Part shown: in pieces, positions 1 to 9,306 of the stretch
How positions within the stretch are numbered: position 1 is the stretch's first letter
Layout of the letters: each line of letters starts with the position of its first letter
Assembly (NCBI RefSeq): GCF_000196115.1
Contig: NC_005027.1
Location: 3,534,001-3,598,000 of the forward strand
DNA from: Rhodopirellula baltica SH 1
Lineage (GTDB): Bacteria; Planctomycetota; Planctomycetia; Pirellulales; Pirellulaceae
DNA: 64,000 nucleotides
Direction: 5' to 3'
Translations under genes and position numbers: made by a program
Notes under the pieces: generated by a model
Databases searched by the model: none
What the model was told of the DNA's origin: nothing
What the model saw: only the letters and a program-made list of their open reading frames with translations

Positions 1-81
1 GGAGGCGTCGGCCAGTCCGCTTTGGACCATCCGTTTCCAAAAATCGACAAGTTGCAGCGGCATGGCGACGAGAAGAAGTAA
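1..81 (+). CDS. C-terminal end of an unidentified protein (partial)
   Basis: Frame 1 is open from the first base of the window to a TAA at 79-81 and encodes 26 residues ending KLQRHGDEKK. The tail is charged and in the same direction as the glycogen synthase that follows 143 bp later. It is too short to assign a family. It could be a chance open frame, since only 78 coding bases are visible. Confidence 0.4.
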   Translation, partial: GGVGQSALDHPFPKIDKLQRHGDEKK

Positions 82-224
82 CAACAGACCGGATCAACCG
101 GCATCACATAGAACTTTGACCTAGTTTATTCTGTCTGGCACGTCGACATCGGATGCCTTTTCGACGAATGTCCTTAGTCTCGTCATTTTCCTGATTCGCA
201 ACCTTGTAGAACCCCACCGTTGCC

Positions 225-1748
225 TTGAATATCGTCTACCTGACGACCGAAGCCGTTCCATTCGCCAAAACCGGTGGTCTCGCCGACGTCTGTGGCACTC
301 TGCCCAAAGTGGTTGCCGCTCAAGGGCATCGCTGTGCGGTCATCATGCCTGCCTTTTCATCGATCGAACGATCGTTGCAACCGATCGAGACGACCGACAT
401 CAGCTTCGCGGTTCCAATGTCGGATCAAAAGCTGATCGGTTGCCGCCTATTGAAAAGCCATCTGCCGAAAGATCCCAACGATCCAGAGGACTCGGCCGAG
501 GTCCCGGTTTATTTCATCGACCAACCGCAATACTTCCGACGCCCCTCGCTCTACGGTGACGCCAACGGAGACTACCACGACAACGCCGAACGATTCATTT
601 TTTACTGTCGTGCCGCGATCATCGCGATGACTCGATTGGGGTATCCGGTCGATTTGGTGCACTGCAACGATTGGCAATCTGCTTTGGTACCCGCGCTGTT
701 GCGAGCTGCGTCGGACAACGTGGCAAAGACCCAACCAATTGCGACGATGCTGTCGATTCACAACATGGCCTATCAAGGCAACTTTGGTTTCGATGCGTTT
801 CCGTGGACTGGTTTGAGTTGGGATCACTTCCGACCGGAATCATTCGAGTACTACAACCAGCTGAACTTCCTCAAAACCGGTGTTGTGACCTCCGATGTTG
901 TGTCGACGGTCAGCCCCACGTATGCCTTGGAAATCCAAACGCCAGAGTACGGCTGCGGACTGGATTCGATCCTGCAAGGCATCCCGCAACCTGTCGCGGG
1001 AATCATCAACGGAATCGACACAAACATTTGGAATCCCGAAACCGATCCACACCTCAAACGCAATTACAGCGTGGTGGATTGGGCTGACGCAAAGATTGAC
1101 AACAAACTTGCGTTGCAAGCCGAGGTGGGTTTGCCACAAGATCCTGACGTTCCGTTGCTGGGATTGATTGGTCGTTTGGCGGATCAAAAAGGGTGGGACC
1201 TGATCCTTCCCGTTTTAAAACAACACCTCGCCGAAGCACGTCCAACGCAGTGGGTCGTACTAGGCAGCGGCGATCCCAAAATCGAGGAGCAACTACGCGA
1301 GCTGACCGAGCAACATCCCGAACAACTGGCCGCGTACATCGGCTTCAGCGATGCATTGGCTCATCGCATCGAAGCGTCGAGCGACATGTTCATCATGCCC
1401 AGCCACTACGAACCCTGCGGGCTCAATCAACTCTATAGCCTTCGGTACGGTACTCCGTGCGTTGTGACCAAGACCGGCGGTTTAGCGGACACAATCGTGG
1501 ATGCGACTCCGGAGAACGTTGCGGCAAATCTCGCCACAGGGTTCCATTTGAATGACAGCAGCGCCGGTGCGCTTGACCACGCGATCAACCGGGCTCTGCA
1601 GCTTCGATATCACTCTCCCGAAAAATGGAAAAATCTTGTCGAATTCGGTATGTCGCAGGATTGGACGTGGAGGAAAAGTGCAGACCAATACATTCAACTT
1701 TATGCCCGCACAATTTCCCTAAATCGTCGAAGGCGATCGGGAAGCTAG
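225..1748 (+). CDS. glgA: Glycogen (starch) synthase
   Basis: Transfers glucose from ADP- or UDP-glucose to the growing end of an alpha-1,4-glucan; a GT5-family cytoplasmic enzyme. The start is a TTG, chosen because the protein begins there with the conserved first strand and the KTGGLADV substrate loop (residues 15-22). The second Rossmann half carries EPCGLNQLYSLRYGTPCVV and a second KTGGLADT motif near residue 420. At 507 residues the length is slightly above the usual ~480. The next gene, on the same strand, is a GalT-like sugar-nucleotide transferase, so both may serve storage-polysaccharide or nucleotide-sugar metabolism, though 138 bp separate them. Confidence 0.95.
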   Translation: MNIVYLTTEAVPFAKTGGLADVCGTLPKVVAAQGHRCAVIMPAFSSIERSLQPIETTDISFAVPMSDQKLIGCRLLKSHLPKDPNDPEDSAEVPVYFIDQPQYFRRPSLYGDANGDYHDNAERFIFYCRAAIIAMTRLGYPVDLVHCNDWQSALVPALLRAASDNVAKTQPIATMLSIHNMAYQGNFGFDAFPWTGLSWDHFRPESFEYYNQLNFLKTGVVTSDVVSTVSPTYALEIQTPEYGCGLDSILQGIPQPVAGIINGIDTNIWNPETDPHLKRNYSVVDWADAKIDNKLALQAEVGLPQDPDVPLLGLIGRLADQKGWDLILPVLKQHLAEARPTQWVVLGSGDPKIEEQLRELTEQHPEQLAAYIGFSDALAHRIEASSDMFIMPSHYEPCGLNQLYSLRYGTPCVVTKTGGLADTIVDATPENVAANLATGFHLNDSSAGALDHAINRALQLRYHSPEKWKNLVEFGMSQDWTWRKSADQYIQLYARTISLNRRRRSGS

Positions 1749-1886
1749 CTCGCGACGCTCGTTTTCGCCGCTGATGGAGAAGATTGGGGATGCATCTCGG
1801 TTCTGGACTGCTACATTGCAGAGACGCATATTGAGCGGGGAGGTGTAACCACTCTGCCGTCAGCCCCACGATCGCGAGTCGAATCG

Positions 1887-3278
1887 ATGAAGACACAACA
1901 GTCAGGAGTCAACATCGATCCGCGTCAAATATCGCTGAGTGAGACCTCCCGGACTGCTGAACATTCGCTTCCCGCGGAACAAAGCGGATTGGACACGCAA
2001 AGCGTGACCGACCTGCAAACCGAGCGTGACAATCCCGTCCCTACGCGCACCGGGGCAAAACCAAACTTCGATTATTCCGCCACGTCGCAACGTGCGGAGG
2101 ATTTGGTGGATCGCTTGGTCGACGCCGAGATCCTCGATCAGCCCTGCAAAGACGGCCGATACGTTGACTTTCCCAATGAGTCACACGTTCAAACCGGTCG
2201 CTCGCGAAAAGACCCGATTTCGGGCAGTTGGACGATCTTTGCACCCGGCCGTGCCCGCCGGCCTGATCAATTCAAATCTCATCGGCCAAAACCTGACGCG
2301 TCGATGGATTGCCCGTTCTGCCACGGCAACGAAAACCTGACACCAGCTTCGGTGTGGTCGGCAAAACTATCGGAAGACGAAGAAGCCGTTCCACAGTCTT
2401 CTGATTGGACAGTTCGAGTCGTTCCGAACTTGTTTCCGGCCATCAAACCCGAAAGCAACGCTGAGCTCAAACCCACCGCCGCCGACGACGAAGCAGAATC
2501 GCGTTTGTCGCCATTCGCTCAATCGTTGTTTGTCGAAGAGATCGCATCGGGTGGCCACGAGGTCATCATTGAAGCCGCTCGCCACACTCGGTCGCTTAGC
2601 GAACTGAACTTGGCAGAGATCGCCCTCGCGTTTTCCGCTTATGCGGCCCGGATGCGTCATTGGCGTCAACAACCTGGCATCCAATTCATCAGTCTGTTCA
2701 AGAACGTCGGCCGTGATGCCGGTGCGTCGTTGCAGCACAGCCACAGCCAACTCATCGCTTCGAACCACTTGCCGCACTCGGTTCGCGAAGTCAACAAACG
2801 CATGCGATCGCACTTTGATCGTTACGGACGCTGTTTGCAATGCGATGTGTTGCAAGCTGAACTGGAACGCAAAGAACGAATCGTTCATCAATCCGATTCG
2901 CTGGTCGCCTACTGTCCTCACGCCAGCCGGTTCCCTTACCTGATTCGAATCACGTCCAAAATGCATGTGGGCTGTTTCGAAGACCTTTCGGTTTCAATGA
3001 ACGAAGAAGTCGCGCGTTTGGTGCTGCGAAGCGTTCGTTGGCTCGAAGCGATCATTCCCGGCGTCGCGTACAACATGATGTTGCACACGGGTCCCGCCGG
3101 TGACCAGCACGACAACGAAACGCACCACTGGAGCCTTGAATTGGCACCACGAATCGGTCGTTTGGCCGGTTATGAACTCAGTTCCGGCGGGATGATCAAC
3201 ACGGTGTATCCCGAGGCTGCCGCGGACGAATTTCGTCATCAAGCCCGACGCAGCGACCCGCGTCACGCCCTGCGTTAA
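1887..3278 (+). CDS. galT: GalT-like hexose-1-phosphate uridylyltransferase
   Basis: Member of the GalT branch of the HIT-like superfamily, which exchanges UMP between UDP-glucose and hexose-1-phosphate. Recognisable features are RKDPISGSWTIFAPGRARRP from about residue 107, a zinc-type CPFC (C142, C145), and the active-site segment QHSHSQL (residues 283-289). The family usually shows HPHxQ, so the middle proline is replaced by serine here. The C-terminal histidine cluster (NETHHWSLELAPR) is also present. The first ~105 residues are polar and unlike the family; typical length is near 350. Either the true start lies downstream or the protein carries an N-terminal extension. The ATG at 1887 is the only upstream ATG seen. 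Confidence 0.85.
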   Translation: MKTQQSGVNIDPRQISLSETSRTAEHSLPAEQSGLDTQSVTDLQTERDNPVPTRTGAKPNFDYSATSQRAEDLVDRLVDAEILDQPCKDGRYVDFPNESHVQTGRSRKDPISGSWTIFAPGRARRPDQFKSHRPKPDASMDCPFCHGNENLTPASVWSAKLSEDEEAVPQSSDWTVRVVPNLFPAIKPESNAELKPTAADDEAESRLSPFAQSLFVEEIASGGHEVIIEAARHTRSLSELNLAEIALAFSAYAARMRHWRQQPGIQFISLFKNVGRDAGASLQHSHSQLIASNHLPHSVREVNKRMRSHFDRYGRCLQCDVLQAELERKERIVHQSDSLVAYCPHASRFPYLIRITSKMHVGCFEDLSVSMNEEVARLVLRSVRWLEAIIPGVAYNMMLHTGPAGDQHDNETHHWSLELAPRIGRLAGYELSSGGMINTVYPEAAADEFRHQARRSDPRHALR

Positions 3279-3386
3279 GCAATTGGGCACGCGTCTCGTC
3301 GCTGCTCGCCCAAAGTTTGCTTGCTTGAGATAGAATGTGGCTCCGATTGCCCCACATTTTGTCCACCCAATCAAGCTTGAGCAGCC

Positions 3387-4430
3387 ATGAAAAAGCGTTG
3401 TTACGCCGCCACCGCATTCGCATTTGCAGTTTGCTTTCTATCCACCGTGACCTCGCTTCATGCAGCGGATCATTTGGTGTTCGAGCCCGCCGAAGGCAAG
3501 GCCAACGGCAAACACATCGTGCTGATCTCGGGCGATGAAGAATACCGCACCGAGGAATCTTGCCCGATGCTCGGGAAAATCCTCAGCCAAACGCACGGCT
3601 TCAAGTGCACGGTGCTGTTCGCCATCGACAAGGAAACCGGCGGCATCAATCCGTACCAGATCGACAACATCCCGGGCACGGAAGCACTCAACGACGCCGA
3701 CCTGATGATCCTGGCAACGCGTTGGCGAGTTCTTCCCGACGATCAGCTCGATCCGATTTTGAAGTTCATCAACGCCGGCAAACCGATCATCGCCTATCGC
3801 ACCGCCACTCATGCCTTCAAAAGTGGTCACTACGGCGACTACGACTGGGCCAACTTTGGAATCAACGTGGTCGGCGAAAACTGGCATTCGCACCATGGCA
3901 AACACAAAGTCGAAGGCGGACGTGCGGTCATCGTGGAAGACAACGCCAACCATCCGATTTTGAACGACGTTGCCGACATCTACACACCGTCGGACATCTA
4001 CGGCGTCGTCCATCTCGACGAATCCGCCGCCACCGTTTTGCTACGAGGCATGGTAATTCAGCATCTCGATCCAGCCGCCCCGCCGGTCGACGCGAAAAAC
4101 GATCCGATGATGCCTTTGGCTTGGCTGAAACCCTACGAAGCTCCCTCGGGGAAAACCGGTCAATGCGTGGCCACCACCGCCGGTGCAGCAGTTGATTTCC
4201 GCAGCGAAGACCTTCGTCGCTTGATCGTCAACGCCAGTTACTTTCTCACCGGTATGGACGTCCCGAAATCGGCCGACGTTTCGTTCATCGATCCATACGT
4301 GCCATCGTTCTACGGATTCGAAACCGGAAAACTGTACCGCCAACGCGACCTTCGAGTCGAAGAGTTTGACCTCGGTTCATCCGCGACCGTCTTCACCCCC
4401 AAAGGCACATTCGCACCCGTCGCGAACTGA
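3387..4430 (+). CDS. Secreted ThuA-domain protein
   Basis: 347 residues with an N-terminal signal peptide (MKKRCYAATAFAFAVCFLSTVTSLHA, cleavage probably after A26). The body matches the ThuA-like (trehalose-utilisation) domain, a glutamine-amidotransferase-like fold: HIVLISGDEEYRTEESCPML at the start, DADLMILATRWRVLPDDQL, the GKPIIAYRTATHAF strand, and NWHSHHGKH in the middle. Such proteins are abundant in planctomycetes and usually sit near carbohydrate genes; their reaction is not established. It is probably exported. The gene stands alone between galT and a repeat-rich intergenic region. Confidence 0.8.
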   Translation: MKKRCYAATAFAFAVCFLSTVTSLHAADHLVFEPAEGKANGKHIVLISGDEEYRTEESCPMLGKILSQTHGFKCTVLFAIDKETGGINPYQIDNIPGTEALNDADLMILATRWRVLPDDQLDPILKFINAGKPIIAYRTATHAFKSGHYGDYDWANFGINVVGENWHSHHGKHKVEGGRAVIVEDNANHPILNDVADIYTPSDIYGVVHLDESAATVLLRGMVIQHLDPAAPPVDAKNDPMMPLAWLKPYEAPSGKTGQCVATTAGAAVDFRSEDLRRLIVNASYFLTGMDVPKSADVSFIDPYVPSFYGFETGKLYRQRDLRVEEFDLGSSATVFTPKGTFAPVAN

Positions 4431-4869
4431 GTGAATCCACCCGGCTCCCACCAACCAACGAATTGGCTCACGGGATGAAACCCAATCATTCCGGCGTACC
4501 TGTTTGAATGCGTTCGGCCGGACTGCTGAATCGTTGGCGTTGAGGTGGCGACCCGTTGGCGCAAGTTTTCATCCCGGTAGGGATATCAGATGGTAGCCTT
4601 CGGTAAGCGATAGCGGCACCGATGAACACGCCCCCGACGCCACCACTCTCCATCCCGCCGTGGCCTTTGGCCACGGCGGGATGGAGAGTTTTATGGGAGC
4701 TCGTTTTCCGGGGGTACGCTGCAACGCAGCAACCCCCGGCTACCATCCGCAATCCCTACCGGGATGAAGAAATACAGAAGCCGAAAGAGACGTTGCATCC
4801 GCTATCAGAGCGTGAATAGCAAACATTTCGCAGCCCAGTGTGAGGCCCAGGACTGGCGGACACCGCAAC
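4431..4869. repeat. Intergenic repeat unit A with inverted arms
   Basis: No gene is visible in this 439-bp stretch between two convergent genes. It is built from inverted arms: 4570-4598 (starts CATCCCGGTAGGGAT) is repeated in inverse at 4738-4766 with 25 of 29 positions matching. Between them is a GC-rich hairpin at 4709-4739 (CCGGGGGT ... ACCCCCGG). A related copy with the same order of blocks is at 27060-27318. Confidence 0.75.
4645..4689. terminator. Perfect 21-bp hairpin, possible bidirectional terminator
   Basis: Arms 4645-4665 and 4669-4689 are exact reverse complements around a 3-base loop (TTT). The right arm is followed by TTTTATG, a weak T-run. It lies between the convergent ThuA and MFS genes, where a bidirectional terminator would be useful, but it is also embedded in repeat unit A and may be a mobile palindrome instead. 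Confidence 0.55.
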
Positions 4870-6255
4870 TCACTCTTCAGCACTGGCAATGATCGGGGCG
4901 GTCACGCTGCCCGCTCCCGGACGAATCGAAAGCACTCGCATTCCAATCGATTTCAACGAGTGCTTGGGAAGAACCGCTCCGACCAACAATCCCAAGCAAA
5001 GCAACCGACCGGTCGACGAGAGACCGAACAGGTAGTAATACGTCTGCGATGTCGTGCCCCAATACGCCAAGATCGCAGCCCCGGCCAGAGCGCCCACACA
5101 AATGGCCAGCGTGTTGGCAAAGTTGTGATAGGTGAGCAATCGGGTTCGATGTTTGGCGGGCAAGGTTTCGAAGAACATCAGGAAGAACCCCAGCTCGTAC
5201 GCTGCCCAAGCGATGCCGCTGAGGATCTGAATCACCGCCAACCAAACCAGATTGGTGGAAACGATCCACAGCGATGCCAACGGCACCAATCCGATGCCAC
5301 CGAACCACAGCACCTTCGCCGCACCGGACTCCTCCGCAATGCGCCCCCAAAACGCGAATGAGATGACTTTGCTGAGGAAGGCAAGTGCGATCAGTCCAAC
5401 GTAGACGACGTAATCAAACTCCAGCTGCCCCAGCATGTACGGAACGAAGTACGGGCCGCTGAGCTGGATGAAAACTTGCATGGCGACCAGATATGCCAGC
5501 AACTGAATGGCCGATCGATAATCCACGCGTTCTTCCTCCGACTTCTCCGCCACCTCTTTCTGACGAAGCTCGACGTGAGTCGCATTCTGCGATCCGTTGC
5601 GGGTCCGGTGCAAGAAACTTGCCGACACCAAACGCAGCATCGCGGCGACGAAGAACAACCCCGCAAACCCGGTCAACGCCATGTCTTGTTGGGACGTCCA
5701 CTGCAACACCAAACCGGCGACCATCAAACCCGAGAATGTGCAAATCTGTTGCAGCCGAGATCGCCTTGAAAAGAATCGGGCTCGTCCCGCTGTGGGAACG
5801 ATCTGCTCAATCCAGGTGTTCCATGCCGGTCCGGTCGAGAGTCCCGCGGCCCAGTAGACCGACGCGATCAACAGGAACATCACGATAGACAGGCTTCCGG
5901 TCCAAGCCGCATACGCCAGCGGCAAAAACGCGAGCGATTGCAACACCGCTCCGGCAACGATCCAGCGTCGGTAGCCGCCGATCCAAGCGATCGCTTTGGG
6001 CGACACCAACTGGATCACGCCGCCAACCAGCAGCGGAATGCTGGCAATCAAACCCGACGCGGTTTCGCTCAATCCCACCGCCAATGCGAACGCGGAAAAA
6101 TAGGTTTCGCCGCATCCGACCATACCGCCAAAACACGCCGCATCACCCATGCTCCGGGTGAGGTTCCGGTCGCTTCTGCCGGCGGAAGCAGTGCGATGAT
6201 TCGTTGCGGGATTGAGAATTCGGTCCATCAAAAAGATGCGTGATTGGGGAAGCAT
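4870..6255 (-). CDS. Major facilitator superfamily transporter
   Basis: 461-residue integral membrane protein with about 12 hydrophobic segments, beginning near residue 45 (YFSAFALAVGLSETASGLIASIPLLVGG). A charged middle loop (residues ~225-250, RQKEVAEKSEEERVDYR) separates the two six-helix halves, as in MFS proteins. The segment RSRLQQICTFSGLMVAG after helix 4 is typical of MFS permeases with unassigned substrates. The substrate cannot be read from the sequence. The ATG at 6255 is the longest start; an in-frame ATG at 6228 is an alternative. It is transcribed away from the YqiJ/flotillin unit, sharing a 159-bp divergent intergenic region. Confidence 0.8.
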   Translation of the reverse strand: MLPQSRIFLMDRILNPATNHRTASAGRSDRNLTRSMGDAACFGGMVGCGETYFSAFALAVGLSETASGLIASIPLLVGGVIQLVSPKAIAWIGGYRRWIVAGAVLQSLAFLPLAYAAWTGSLSIVMFLLIASVYWAAGLSTGPAWNTWIEQIVPTAGRARFFSRRSRLQQICTFSGLMVAGLVLQWTSQQDMALTGFAGLFFVAAMLRLVSASFLHRTRNGSQNATHVELRQKEVAEKSEEERVDYRSAIQLLAYLVAMQVFIQLSGPYFVPYMLGQLEFDYVVYVGLIALAFLSKVISFAFWGRIAEESGAAKVLWFGGIGLVPLASLWIVSTNLVWLAVIQILSGIAWAAYELGFFLMFFETLPAKHRTRLLTYHNFANTLAICVGALAGAAILAYWGTTSQTYYYLFGLSSTGRLLCLGLLVGAVLPKHSLKSIGMRVLSIRPGAGSVTAPIIASAEE

Positions 6256-6414
6256 TTGTCAGGCGTGCTTGTACTTCTTTCCCCGCTCATTCAACAGGTC
6301 GTTTCTTGGCAAGACTCCGGCTTTACTGCGCCCACAGCGGCGTCAAACCCCGCCACGTGATAAGATTCTTTCCCCCGCGAAACCCGTGAGGATTCCTTTT
6401 CAGGAGACAGACGC

Positions 6415-7137
6415 ATGTTGGCGACCACTTGGACAGATCGGATCGACTCAATCCTTGTCGGCCCTATGTGGCCAGCCACCGTTCTGGCCGCGTTGTTTCT
6501 GCTCTACGCCGCCATCGCTTTGCTGGGCGTGGTCGACTTTGGTGCCGATGTCGATGTAGACGTCGATCTTGACGTTCCGGATCTCGATGCCCCCGATTTA
6601 GCCGGTGATGTCGGTGGCGATCTCGGCATGGATGCGACCGGCGAACCGATGCATAGCGATTGGTTCGGCGGCACGGGAGCGGCAACGCTTCGTGCCATGA
6701 ATCTGGCCCGAGTTCCCCTGGTTGTTTGGCTGTCCGTTTTCAGCGTTTTGTTCTGGGTGATCAGCTTTTACCTGTGGTTTGGATACGACGTGCGGCGTTA
6801 CGACCCCACGTTCCTGACCAGCGGATTGTTGACCATTCGCAACGGCGTTCTCGGAATTGTTGCGACCAAAATCGTCACCTGGCCACTGCACCACATGTTG
6901 GTTCCACCGACTGAATTTCATGCTTCCCGATTGGTCGGTGGATCGGCGGTGATCGAAACCCGCCAGGCCGACGAATCGTTCGGTCGTGCACGTTTTGCAA
7001 CTGATGCGGCCCCCCTGCTGATTTCCGTCCGAACCGGTGGGGAAATTATCCCAAAAGGGGGACGCGTCACGGTGTTGGATTATGATCGGGACACCAAAAC
7101 TTATCTGGTACGCGCTGAATCTTCCGCCTCGGCGTGA
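6415..7137 (+). CDS. YqiJ-like membrane protein with C-terminal OB-fold
   Basis: 240 residues. Two or three hydrophobic segments are visible: residues ~18-40 (ATVLAALFLLYAAIALLGVV), ~95-118 (LVVWLSVFSVLFWVISFYLW), and a weaker one at ~135-150. Between the first two is a strikingly acidic loop rich in DVDVDLDVPDLD repeats. The last ~80 residues (GGSAVIETRQADESFGRARF ... GGRVTVLDYD) look like the NfeD/YqiJ OB-fold. A good ribosome site (CAGGAG) lies about 10 bases before the ATG. It is followed by a flotillin gene on the same strand, the same pairing as E. coli yqiJ-yqiK, and probably assists flotillin membrane assembly. Confidence 0.75.
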   Translation: MLATTWTDRIDSILVGPMWPATVLAALFLLYAAIALLGVVDFGADVDVDVDLDVPDLDAPDLAGDVGGDLGMDATGEPMHSDWFGGTGAATLRAMNLARVPLVVWLSVFSVLFWVISFYLWFGYDVRRYDPTFLTSGLLTIRNGVLGIVATKIVTWPLHHMLVPPTEFHASRLVGGSAVIETRQADESFGRARFATDAAPLLISVRTGGEIIPKGGRVTVLDYDRDTKTYLVRAESSASA

Positions 7138-7243
7138 TTCGGCGCGCCCTCACGACTGACATTCCACGCCTGACCTACAGACAACTTGTTTTCAGGATTC
7201 GTCCGTCGAATCATCCCGCGGTCAAACAAACGAAAGAACGCTC

Positions 7244-9304
7244 ATGCTGGCTGCTCTCATCACGGATTCCGTCGGTTTAGATGCATTGATCATCGTCGTC
7301 GGAGGCCTGTTCCTTGTCGGTCTTGTCGTCGCTCTGCTGTTCAAGAGCTACTACATCAAGGTGGGCCCCGACCGAGCGATTGTGAAATCGGGTGCTGGCG
7401 GCGTCCGAGCCGTGACCGGCGAAGGCATGCTGATCATCCCGCTGATCCAGCAATACGAGTTCATGGACCTCACGCTGAAAAGCTTTGAGATCCATCGTCA
7501 GGGCAGCGAGGGTTTGATCTGTCGCGACAACATTCGCGCGGACATCAAAGTCGCGTTCTTTGTGCGTGTCGACAAGAGCCCCGAGGAAATGAAAGAGGTC
7601 GCTCAGTCGATCGGTGCCAAACGCTGTAGCGAACTGGAAACACTGCGTGAACTGTTCGACGCGAAATTCAGTGAAGCACTGAAGACGGTCGGCAAGCAAT
7701 TTGACTTTGTCGATCTGTACGACCAACGCGACAAGTTCAAAGAAGAAATCCTCAAAGTCATCGGCACTGATCTCAACGGTTACCGGCTCGACGACGCCGC
7801 GATCGATTACCTGGAACAAACCCCGTTGGACATGCTCAGTCCAACCAACATTCTCGACGCCGAGGGCATCAAGAAGATCACCGAACTGACCTCGATGGAA
7901 AAGGTCAAGGAAAACCAGTTCACCCGCGACAAAGAAAAGACGCTGAAGAAGCAGGACGTCGAAGCGGAAGAAACAATCCTCGAACTGGAACGTCAACGCG
8001 TCGAAGCAGTCGAAAAACAACAACGCGAAATCGCGGAAATCACTTCGCGTGAACAAGCCTCCGCGGCGAAAGTTCGTGAAGAGCAACGACTGGAATCAGA
8101 ACGAGCCCGGATCCAAACCGAAGAAGAAATCGGGATCGCCGAAGAGAACAAATCTCGTCAAATCTTGGTCGCGATGCGGAACAAGGAAAAGACGGATGCG
8201 GTTGAACTCGAACGCGTCAACCGTGACCGCGACTTGGAAGCCACCGAACGCTTGCGTGTCGTGGGCGTCGCCGAAGTCGAAAAAGAAAAGGCGATCGAAA
8301 TCGAGAAACGCAACATCCAAGAAGTGATTCGAGAACGTGTCGCGGTCGAACGTGCCGTGGTCGAAGAACAAGAACGAATCAAGGACACCGAAGAACACGC
8401 CAAGGCCGAACGTCAAAAGACGGTTCAGATCACCGCAGCTCAAATGAAGGCGGAAGAAGAACTGATTCGCCAAACCAAGCTGGCTCAAGCCGAAAAGGAA
8501 AGCAGCGAGTTGCTGGCTGAAAAAGTCCGCATCGAAGCCGAAGCCAAACGCGATGCGGCCGAAAAAGAAACCGCTGCAACGAAAATGCTGGCCGAAGCCG
8601 AAGCCGCTCAAGCCGCTGCCGCTGGTTTGGCCGAAGCACAGGTTCAAGAAGCCAAAGCCATTTCGTTGGAGAAAGAAGGCATGGCCGAAGCCAAGGTTTC
8701 TCGCGAGAAATACACGGCCGAAGCGACCGGTATCACCGAGAAAGCCGAAGCGATGAAGAAGCTGGATGGCGTCGGCAAAGACCACGAAGAGTTCAAACTC
8801 AAACTCGAGAAAGAGAAGTTCGTCGAAGTCGCTGCGATCGAAGCTCAACGCGGAATCGCCGAAAGCCAAGCTGGCGTGATCGGCGAAGCCCTGCAAGCGG
8901 CTCGCATCGACATCGTCGGTGGCGATGGAGAATTCTTCGAACAGATCACTTCCGCGGTCAAAGGCGGGAAAGCGATCGATCGATTTGTCTACAACAGCCA
9001 AGTCGCGACCGACATCAAGAACACGTTCTTCGACGGCAACGCGGATTACTTCCGCGATCAAGTCAAAGAATTGATCGCCCAGTTCGGATTGGACACCGAC
9101 GGCGTCAAGGACCTGTCGATCGCGGCGTTGATCGCCAAACTGATGGGCATGTCCAGCACCGACGATGTTCGGACGCAATTGACCAGTCTGCTCAGCATGG
9201 CAGGAACCGCCAACGTCGCCGATCAAAAGGTCAGTCGTTTGCTCACGTCCGAGCCCGCGACCGTTCCAGCGAAAAAAGTTTCCCCTAACGGGAAGAAGGC
9301 CTGA
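7244..9304 (+). CDS. Flotillin / YqiK-like SPFH protein
   Basis: 686 residues. One N-terminal membrane helix (residues ~14-36, ALIIVVGGLFLVGLVVALLF) is followed by the SPFH/band-7 domain (~40-200; YYIKVGPDRAIVKSGAGG, IRADIKVAFFVRVD). Residues ~215-530 form a long coiled coil of E/A/K/R repeats characteristic of flotillins. A C-terminal segment of about 150 residues ends the protein. The family oligomerises into membrane microdomain scaffolds. It is 106 bp downstream of the YqiJ-like gene, and its stop is only two bases before the GTG of the giant ATPase gene. This spacing indicates one operon and possibly translational coupling. Confidence 0.9.
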   Translation: MLAALITDSVGLDALIIVVGGLFLVGLVVALLFKSYYIKVGPDRAIVKSGAGGVRAVTGEGMLIIPLIQQYEFMDLTLKSFEIHRQGSEGLICRDNIRADIKVAFFVRVDKSPEEMKEVAQSIGAKRCSELETLRELFDAKFSEALKTVGKQFDFVDLYDQRDKFKEEILKVIGTDLNGYRLDDAAIDYLEQTPLDMLSPTNILDAEGIKKITELTSMEKVKENQFTRDKEKTLKKQDVEAEETILELERQRVEAVEKQQREIAEITSREQASAAKVREEQRLESERARIQTEEEIGIAEENKSRQILVAMRNKEKTDAVELERVNRDRDLEATERLRVVGVAEVEKEKAIEIEKRNIQEVIRERVAVERAVVEEQERIKDTEEHAKAERQKTVQITAAQMKAEEELIRQTKLAQAEKESSELLAEKVRIEAEAKRDAAEKETAATKMLAEAEAAQAAAAGLAEAQVQEAKAISLEKEGMAEAKVSREKYTAEATGITEKAEAMKKLDGVGKDHEEFKLKLEKEKFVEVAAIEAQRGIAESQAGVIGEALQAARIDIVGGDGEFFEQITSAVKGGKAIDRFVYNSQVATDIKNTFFDGNADYFRDQVKELIAQFGLDTDGVKDLSIAALIAKLMGMSSTDDVRTQLTSLLSMAGTANVADQKVSRLLTSEPATVPAKKVSPNGKKA

Positions 9305-9306
9305 TC

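Noticed and set aside
8096..9226. Long minus-strand frame opposite the flotillin coiled coil
   Set aside because: Mirror of the Glu/Ala/Lys-rich repeat, giving Phe/Leu/Asp-rich translation; not a gene.
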